Source of the DNA: Ensifer sp. LCM 4579
Lineage (GTDB): Bacteria > Pseudomonadota > Alphaproteobacteria > Rhizobiales > Rhizobiaceae
Direction of reading: 5' to 3'
Length of the DNA: 38,941 nucleotides
Assembly: GCF_001854885.1 (NCBI RefSeq)
Contig: NZ_MDDV01000057.1
Coordinates: forward strand, 1 to 38,941
The stretch's first letter is position 1, and each line of letters opens with the position of its first letter. The notes below the pieces were generated by a model. That model worked only from the letters and a program-made list of their open reading frames with translations, had not been told where the DNA came from and did no database searches. Positions 33,792-38,941 of this stretch are shown here, in pieces. A program made the position numbers and the translations under genes.

Positions 33792-34415
33792 CTACTGGCC
33801 AACCGAGCCGACGAGCACCTCCGCGCTGTTGTCGATCGTGACCCAGTGGCCGCTATTGCGCGTGGCCTGACGCTTGAGAAAACGATAGGGCGTCTGAGTC
33901 CAGAGCTTCACGCCATTATCGAGATTGTCGAGAATGAAGTCGCCCTGGGCGGTCCGCACCGTCAACACGGCGTGCCCCTCGCCATCCGGCTTGCGCACAA
34001 CGGTCAACAGCAGGTCGCCGGCGGAAAAGCCTTTCTGCATCAGGCGCCTGCGCTTTTCGAGCGCGAAATCCTCGCAGTCGCCCTTGCCGGCATCGGGATA
34101 GGCCCAGACTTCCTCCCTGCCGTAGAGTTCCTGATCGGTGATCGCTGCGATCTGACGATTGACCGAGGCGTTCACCTGCCGGATGGCGGTCCAGCCGCTG
34201 GCGGTGACGCGCGGTGCCGTGCCTGTCCTCGAACGGACGCTGCATTCGCCCTTATGATTCTGGCAGAACTCGTAATGCCCAATTGGCTGCGAGGTCGCCG
34301 AACCGGTCTGCATCCAGGGAGAAGCACCCGCCTGCGCGGGAATTGCCATGTTTGCCGAAAGGAAAATTGCGCAGAGTCCAGCTGCGCTTACCTTAACCCC
34401 ATTCCAAATTGCCAT
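33792..34415 (-). CDS. Bacterial transglutaminase-like cysteine peptidase (BTLCP), periplasmic
   Basis: This 207-residue protein has a signal peptide (residues 1-29, cut after AQA-G). The catalytic triad is visible as Cys114 (KGDCEDFALEK), His148 (GEGHAVLTV) and Asp163 (ILDNLDN), the BTLCP order. The family includes LapG, the calcium-dependent protease that cuts biofilm adhesins; no lapD or large adhesin is near, and short stand-alone members of unknown target are common in rhizobia. ATG 34415 has AGGGGATT upstream and gives the signal peptide; the earlier start at 34520 would not. Confidence 0.85.
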   Translation of the reverse strand: MAIWNGVKVSAAGLCAIFLSANMAIPAQAGASPWMQTGSATSQPIGHYEFCQNHKGECSVRSRTGTAPRVTASGWTAIRQVNASVNRQIAAITDQELYGREEVWAYPDAGKGDCEDFALEKRRRLMQKGFSAGDLLLTVVRKPDGEGHAVLTVRTAQGDFILDNLDNGVKLWTQTPYRFLKRQATRNSGHWVTIDNSAEVLVGSVGQ

Positions 34416-34595
34416 ACAAATCCCCTGCAACGCGACCTGCTGTTCCCGCCTTGTCGCGCAATCCTGAGTTGATGACAGCTTTTTTAGGATTTCCCCTGAC
34501 GCTGTTCTAATCGTTAACAAAGAGTTAATATTGTCTGATCCTCGGAGTCAATCGGCTGAATGGCGGATTAGCCTTTATGGTTAAGCGCCCCAACG

Positions 34596-34617
34596 AAAAG
34601 CGCGCAGGACCCTGCGC
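34596..34617 (-). terminator. Candidate terminator of the alpha/beta hydrolase gene
   Basis: On the minus strand GCGCAGG-GT-CCTGCGC (34617-34602) is followed by GCTTTT. It is short of T but lies 64 bases after the stop at 34681, which suits an end signal. Confidence 0.45.
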
Positions 34618-34680
34618 CCCCGGGCTTCCCGGGTTCTTTCAACAGCAGGTGAAATTCTTATTGCGGTGTCCGGCGGCCGA

Positions 34681-35487
34681 TCAGGCCTTGGCGATGAGCG
34701 CGTCGATCGCCTGTTTCAACCTGGCAATGTCTTCCTCTCGCGACAACCGATGGTCGCCATCGCGAATGAGGGTCATCACCACGTCGTCCGACGGCATATG
34801 CTCGATCAGCCTGAGCGCATGCGTGTAGGGGACGTCCGGATCGCACATGCCCTGGAGAATATGCACCGGGCAGCCGGTCTCGATCGGCCCTGTCATCACC
34901 CGGTTGTCGCGGCCGTCCTCGATGAGGGCGCGGGTGAAGATGTTGGGCTCGGGACTATAGTCCGACGGCTCCTCGAAATAGCCTTTCGCGGCAAGCGACG
35001 CCTTTTCGGCTTCGGTGAGATTGGGCTCGATCAGCTCGGCGGTGAAATCCGGCGCAGGGGCGATCAGCACGAGGCCGGCAACCCGCTCGCCCTCGCCGCG
35101 GCGCCTGAGTTCCTCCACGAGCCGGAGTGCGATCCAGGCGCCCATGGACGAGCCGATGAGGATCACCCGTCCGCTCGCTGCATGATCGACGACTGCGAGG
35201 CTTTCCTCCAGCCAGCGCGAGATCGTGCCGTCTCTGAACGGGCCGCCGGAGGCGCCGTGGCCGGAATAGTCGAAGCGGATGCAATCGGTTCCGATGGCGC
35301 GGGCATGGCACTCAACCTCCACCGCCTTGGTCCCGGTCATGTCGGAGCGATAGCCGCCGAGCCAGACGAGGGCGGGCAGCGTCGAGGCCGGTTTGGCGCG
35401 AAAGATGCGCAGGGCGATCATCCGCGCCGCGGCGTCCTTGCCCACCTCGATCCGCGAGATTTCGGTTTCGGCCGGCGTCGCTGACAT
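34681..35487 (-). CDS. Alpha/beta hydrolase
   Basis: This 268-residue esterase-type protein has the nucleophile elbow GSSMG with Ser114. The acid is probably in QGMCDPDVPY near 216 and the base in RDGDHRLSRE near 246. The early strands read ALVWLGGYRSDMTG and RFDYSGHGASGG, as in ABHD10-type (palmitoyl) thioesterases. The substrate is unknown. GGGAGA before ATG 35487 decides the start. It is divergent from infC. Confidence 0.87.
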   Translation of the reverse strand: MSATPAETEISRIEVGKDAAARMIALRIFRAKPASTLPALVWLGGYRSDMTGTKAVEVECHARAIGTDCIRFDYSGHGASGGPFRDGTISRWLEESLAVVDHAASGRVILIGSSMGAWIALRLVEELRRRGEGERVAGLVLIAPAPDFTAELIEPNLTEAEKASLAAKGYFEEPSDYSPEPNIFTRALIEDGRDNRVMTGPIETGCPVHILQGMCDPDVPYTHALRLIEHMPSDDVVMTLIRDGDHRLSREEDIARLKQAIDALIAKA

Positions 35488-35799
35488 TGCACGTCTCCCT
35501 TTGGACCGCGATTCGCCGGGTCGATCGAGCCCGGCGCCGAACCGGAGCGGCGACGAAGGCGAAAAATCGCGCTCCCTTCGCTCCATCTCGCCCGAACGCA
35601 TCCGATTCGAGCGGATTTTCTTCTAAAACAGATTCGCCAGCGCTTCGACAGGTGGTGATTTTCCCTGCGCACCATGCTATTGACTCTGGAGCCGCAATTC
35701 ACACATTGCCGTACAGTGACTATTTCAAGCGCATCGTTTGAAATCGCGCTGACCGTTTTTGCACCATTAGCACGCAAACAGCTCGAGGAGAGTACGACC

Positions 35800-36336
35800 A
35801 TTCGCAGACCGTTCAAAGCGGACGCCCCGGTAAAAGAAGGGCCTCGCGCAAACAAGGAAATCCGGGTTCCCCGGGTCCAGCTCATCGATGCCGAAGGCCA
35901 GAATCTGGGCGACGTGCCGATCGACCAGGCGCTCCGCATGGCGGACGAGGCCGGTCTTGATCTGGTGGAGATCGCACCGAACTCAGACCCGCCGGTGTGC
36001 AAGATTCTCGATCTTGGCAAGCTGAAATACGCCAACCAGAAGAAGGCGGCCGAGGCGCGCAAGAAGCAGAAGATCGTCGAGATCAAGGAAATCAAGATGC
36101 GCCCGAACATCGACACCCATGATTACGAGGTGAAGATGAAGGCCATGAACCGTTTCTTCGAGGAAGGCGACAAGGTGAAGGTGACGCTGAAGTTCCGCGG
36201 GCGCGAAATGGCCCACCAGGAGCTCGGCATGAAGCTTCTGATGCAAGTCAAGGACGATACCCAGGCGATCGCCAAGGTCGAGGCCGAGCCCAAGCTCGAA
36301 GGCCGGCAGATGATGATGGTGCTGGCGCCGAAGTGA
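35800..36336 (+). CDS. infC: Translation initiation factor IF-3 (ATT start)
   Basis: This 178-residue factor binds the 30S subunit and checks start codons and subunit joining. The N-domain is about 1-80 ([38 protein letters not shown]) and the C-domain about 90-178 ([30 protein letters not shown]). No ATG fits the family N-terminus. The codon ATT at 35800 has GAGGAG nine bases upstream and gives [16 protein letters not shown] rare ATT start is the known basis of infC autoregulation in E. coli, since IF-3 rejects non-standard starts. A longer reading from ATG 35674 is unlikely. Neighbours rpmI-rplT follow. Confidence 0.93.
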   Translation: MRRPFKADAPVKEGPRANKEIRVPRVQLIDAEGQNLGDVPIDQALRMADEAGLDLVEIAPNSDPPVCKILDLGKLKYANQKKAAEARKKQKIVEIKEIKMRPNIDTHDYEVKMKAMNRFFEEGDKVKVTLKFRGREMAHQELGMKLLMQVKDDTQAIAKVEAEPKLEGRQMMMVLAPK

Positions 36337-36431
36337 TCGGCGCCGCTGCGCGTCGCCCGTCTCATCCGTCTGCGATCCTTGAACCGAGGTCGATTCAGGG
36401 AGACTTGCAGGAGGACCGATATGATGAAAAT

Positions 36432-36452
36432 GCCGCCTCCGGGCGGCTTTTT
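36432..36452 (+). terminator. Terminator after infC
   Basis: GCCGCC-tccg-GGCGGC is followed by five T and preceded by AAAA, about 95 bases after infC. It separates infC from rpmI-rplT transcription. Confidence 0.9.
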
Positions 36453-36538
36453 CATGGGCTTCGCCGCAGCATGTCCTTTTCCTTGAAATCGCGGTCGATT
36501 TACGAGGCGCGCGGTCGTCGGCTTCTTCTGCAGCCGGG

Positions 36539-36567
36539 TTGCGTTTTTCCGGAGGGGCGGTTATAAG
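36539..36567 (+). promoter_or_regulatory. rpmI-rplT promoter
   Basis: TTGCGT (36539-36544) and TATAAG (36562-36567) are spaced by 17 bases. Transcripts would begin near 36574 with a 95-base leader before rpmI. Confidence 0.7.
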
Positions 36568-36669
36568 CCCCCGTCCGAACGGTCCGGCAGGGCATGCCGT
36601 GGCCGTTCTTAACGCTGGAGAGGGGCCACGTCTGCCCGTTTCGACAATGAAGAACAATGGAGTAGCAAA

Positions 36670-36873
36670 ATGCCCAAGATGAAGACGAAATCGTCTGCCA
36701 AGAAGCGGTTCAAGATCACCGCCTCCGGCAAGGTCAAGGCGCAGGCTGCCGGCAAGCGCCACGGCATGATCAAACGTACCAACAAGTTCATTCGCGACGC
36801 GCGCGGAACCATGGTTCTCGCCGAAGCAGATGGCAAGAAGGTCATCAAGAACTACCTGCCGAACGGTCTCTGA
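36670..36873 (+). CDS. rpmI: 50S ribosomal protein L35
   Basis: This 67-residue, Lys/Arg-rich protein starts with the L35 signature [20 protein letters not shown] and ends NYLPNGL. It sits in the large subunit. GGAG seven bases before ATG 36670 supports the start. It is followed by rplT after 36 bases, the universal order. Confidence 0.97.
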   Translation: MPKMKTKSSAKKRFKITASGKVKAQAAGKRHGMIKRTNKFIRDARGTMVLAEADGKKVIKNYLPNGL

Positions 36874-36909
36874 GACGTCAGGCATATTGGATACTAAGGA
36901 GATCATGAC

Positions 36910-37314
36910 ATGGCACGTGTAAAACGCGGCGTAACCGCCCACGCCAAGCACAAGAAGACGCTGAAGGCCGCCAAAGGTTTCTACGGTCGCCGTAAGAACA
37001 CCATCCGCGCCGCCAAGGCAGCGGTGGACCGTTCCAAGCAGTACGCCTACCGCGACCGCAAGGTCAACAAGCGCAATTTCCGCGCGCTCTGGATTCAGCG
37101 CATCAACGCTGCCGTGCGCGAACACGGGCTGACCTATGGCCGCTTCATCGACGGCCTGAACAAGGCCGGCATCGAGATCGACCGCAAGGTTCTCTCCGAC
37201 ATGGCGATCCATGAGACGGCTGCATTCACGGCGCTCGTCGAAGCTGCCAAGAAGGCGCTCGCCTATCTCAAGGAAGCCGGTACGGCAAACGAGTTTGAAA
37301 GCGCTGTCCGTTAA
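36910..37314 (+). CDS. rplT: 50S ribosomal protein L20
   Basis: This 134-residue protein has the L20 signature [20 protein letters not shown] near 15-34 and [18 protein letters not shown] near 57-74. L20 helps assemble 23S rRNA and in many bacteria represses its own operon. AAGGAG precedes ATG 36910; an ATG at 36905 is out of frame. A terminator follows at once. Confidence 0.97.
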   Translation: MARVKRGVTAHAKHKKTLKAAKGFYGRRKNTIRAAKAAVDRSKQYAYRDRKVNKRNFRALWIQRINAAVREHGLTYGRFIDGLNKAGIEIDRKVLSDMAIHETAAFTALVEAAKKALAYLKEAGTANEFESAVR

Positions 37315-37353
37315 GCCAGCGTTTTCCCAAGACCGTTTCTAAAAATTGTTGGG

Positions 37354-37386
37354 AAACCCGCGCTGGCAGGGCTGGCGCGGGTTTTT
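37354..37386 (+). terminator. Terminator of rpmI-rplT
   Basis: AAACCCGCGC and GCGCGGGTTT form a perfect 10-base stem with an 11-base loop, with five T at the end, 40 bases after rplT. Confidence 0.93.
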
Positions 37387-37477
37387 CTTATTCGGCGCAT
37401 CGTCCGCGATCGATGCGATCACATTGCTGAAGAATTGAACCGATACACCGACCATTCCCGCATCGAGGCAGGACAGA

Positions 37478-38560
37478 ATGAGCGAACTGGAAACATTGGA
37501 ACGGACATTGCTGGCGGAGATCGATGCCGCCGGCGACGAAGGGGCGATCGAGGCAGTGCGCGTCGGCGCGCTCGGCAAGAAAGGCTCGATTTCCGAACTC
37601 CTGAAGACGCTCGGCACGATGAGCCCGGAAGAACGCCAGACGCGCGGCGCCCGGATCAATGCGCTGAAGACCACGGTGACCGAGGCGATCTCCGCCCGCA
37701 AGTCGGCCCTGAAGGATGCCGCGATCGCCGAGCGGCTCGCGCGCGAGACGGTCGATATCACCCTGCCCGTGCGCTCCTCGCCGGCCGAGCGCGGTCGCAT
37801 CCATCCGATCAGCCAGATCGTCGACGAGATCACTGCGATCTTCGGCGACATGGGCTTCTCGATCGCCGAAGGGCCGGACATCGAGACGGACTACTACAAT
37901 TTCACGGCTTTGAACTTCCCGGAGGGCCACCCCGCCCGCGAGATGCACGATACCTTTTTCTTCGAGCCGGACGAGAAGGGCGAGCGCAAGGTGCTGCGCA
38001 CGCACACTTCGCCGGTACAGGTGCGCACGATGGAGGGTCAAGAGCCGCCGATCCGCATCATCATCCCGGGCAAGACCTACCGGCAGGATTCCGATGCCAC
38101 GCATTCGCCGATGTTTCATCAGGTCGAGGGGCTCGTGATCGACAAGACCGCCAACGTCGCCAACATGCGCTGGGTGCTGGAAGAATTCTGCAAGGCCTTC
38201 TTCGAGGTGGACCAGGTGACGATGCGCTTCCGCCCGTCCTTCTTCCCCTTCACCGAGCCGTCCTTCGAGGTCGACATCCAATGCGACCGCTCCGGCCCGA
38301 TCGTCAAGTTCGGCGAAGGCAAGGACTGGATGGAGATCCTCGGCTGCGGGATGGTGCATCCGAACGTGCTGAGGGCCGGCGGGCTCGATCCGGACGAATA
38401 TCAGGGCTTTGCCTGGGGCATGGGCCTGGACCGCATCGCCATGCTGAAATACGGCATGCCGGACCTGCGCGACTTCTTCAACGCCGATGTCCGCTGGATG
38501 ACCCATTACGGCTTTCGCCCGCTCGACATGCCGACGCTCTTCGGCGGCCTGTCGTCGTGA
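37478..38560 (+). CDS. pheS: Phenylalanine-tRNA ligase alpha subunit
   Basis: This 360-residue class II synthetase subunit has an N-terminal coiled-coil (1-100) and a catalytic core. Motif 2 is in [21 protein letters not shown] near 193-213, followed by [10 protein letters not shown], and motif 3 is the [17 protein letters not shown] stretch near 310-326. It charges tRNA-Phe as an (alpha-beta)2 complex with PheT. GGACAGA before ATG 37478 is a modest ribosome site. pheT follows after 37 bases. Confidence 0.97.
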   Translation: MSELETLERTLLAEIDAAGDEGAIEAVRVGALGKKGSISELLKTLGTMSPEERQTRGARINALKTTVTEAISARKSALKDAAIAERLARETVDITLPVRSSPAERGRIHPISQIVDEITAIFGDMGFSIAEGPDIETDYYNFTALNFPEGHPAREMHDTFFFEPDEKGERKVLRTHTSPVQVRTMEGQEPPIRIIIPGKTYRQDSDATHSPMFHQVEGLVIDKTANVANMRWVLEEFCKAFFEVDQVTMRFRPSFFPFTEPSFEVDIQCDRSGPIVKFGEGKDWMEILGCGMVHPNVLRAGGLDPDEYQGFAWGMGLDRIAMLKYGMPDLRDFFNADVRWMTHYGFRPLDMPTLFGGLSS

Positions 38561-38597
38561 TCGCCCGCGCAAAATTCAAAAAGACACAGGTGAAATC

Positions 38598-38941
38598 ATG
38601 AAATTCACGCTTTCCTGGCTGAAGGACCATCTGGAAACCGACGCCTCGCTCGAGGAAATCTGCGCGCGCCTGACGATGATCGGTCTCGAAGTGGAGGATG
38701 TCGACGACAAGGCCGCCTTCAGGCCCTTCGTCATCGCCAGGGTGATCTCGGCCGAGCAGCACCCGAACGCCGACAAGTTGAAGGTGCTGAAGGTCGACAC
38801 CGGCTCCGGCGAGCCGGTGCAGGTCGTCTGCGGCGCGCCGAACGCGCGCAGGGGCCTCGTCGGCGCTTTTGCCGCCCCCGGCACCTATGTGCCCGGCATC
38901 GACGTGACGCTCTCGGTCGGCAATATCCGCGGCGTCGAAAG
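38598..38941 (+). CDS. pheT: Phenylalanine-tRNA ligase beta subunit (truncated by window end)
   Basis: From ATG 38598 the frame stays open for 114 complete codons to the window edge. It begins [17 protein letters not shown] and carries the tRNA-binding OB-fold (EMAP-like) with [15 protein letters not shown] near 55-69 and [10 protein letters not shown] near 75-84. The full PheT is about 800 residues, so roughly one seventh is present. AGGTGA before the ATG supports the start. Confidence 0.95.
   Translation, partial: MKFTLSWLKDHLETDASLEEICARLTMIGLEVEDVDDKAAFRPFVIARVISAEQHPNADKLKVLKVDTGSGEPVQVVCGAPNARRGLVGAFAAPGTYVPGIDVTLSVGNIRGVE

Larger units (their letters stand above)
36337..36669. other. 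infC-rpmI intergenic region
   Basis: This 333-base gap holds the infC terminator (36432-36452), a new promoter (36539-36567) and an about 100-base leader before rpmI. I saw no clear L20-binding mimic, but such structures are hard to judge by eye. Confidence 0.5.

Overview
This window reads as a piece of the main chromosome of a Rhizobiales bacterium, most likely Sinorhizobium/Ensifer close to S. meliloti. The reasons are: high GC; the fabI-fabB-fabA block divergent from an Irr-type Fur regulator; an aroA almost identical by eye to the Agrobacterium class II enzyme; exoD and a BA14K-type secreted protein; and several intergenic palindromes of the rhizobial RIME type. No phage, insertion sequence, CRISPR array or replication origin was seen. 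The species call is inference; no search was run.

Layout. 1-6300: an RsmC-like methyltransferase, the fabA-fabB-fabI operon on the minus strand, irr on the plus strand, then a TRIC-type membrane protein and a DUF218 protein. 6400-11450: tRNA-Ala(GGC), an acidic FYDLN-family protein, then aroA-cmk-rpsA with a strong terminator. 11600-14900: a long disordered protein, a DUF6665 protein, a BA14K-like protein and tRNA-Leu(CAG) with promoter and terminator. 14940-19100: a 2-hydroxyacid dehydrogenase-like protein, a small secreted protein, an NrnC-type exonuclease, a YqaA-like membrane protein, a SelT/SelW-like protein, DoxX and a GFA protein. 19089-19470 is a small gene graveyard: the start of a maltose acetyltransferase-like gene, a broken ccdB and a ccdA without its N-terminus, packed against the lepA stop codon.

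19471-27200: lepA, an MFS transporter divergent from an XRE-cupin regulator with a GNAT enzyme, an acetylpolyamine amidohydrolase, an ABM-domain monooxygenase behind a textbook SoxR box, exoD and an OmpA-like lipoprotein. 27205-32580: an LCMT-family methyltransferase, epmB and epmA divergent from efp (EF-P and its lysylation enzymes), and a cyclopropane-fatty-acid synthase. 32600-35500: mbfA, a ferritin-like/VIT iron exporter preceded by a perfect Irr box, then a periplasmic transglutaminase-like protease and an alpha/beta hydrolase. 35800-38941: infC with an ATT start, rpmI-rplT, pheS and the first third of a unit ending in a truncated pheT.

Themes: membrane lipid synthesis (fabABI, cfa), translation (rpsA, lepA, efp/epmAB, infC, rpmI, rplT, pheST, two tRNAs), iron control (irr and its probable target mbfA, 28 kb apart) and redox or quinone stress (SoxR box-ABM). 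Most of the window is conserved core chromosome. The most distinctive items are the SoxR box, the Irr box, the ccdAB/acetyltransferase relic and the Gly100 form of a CP4-like EPSP synthase.
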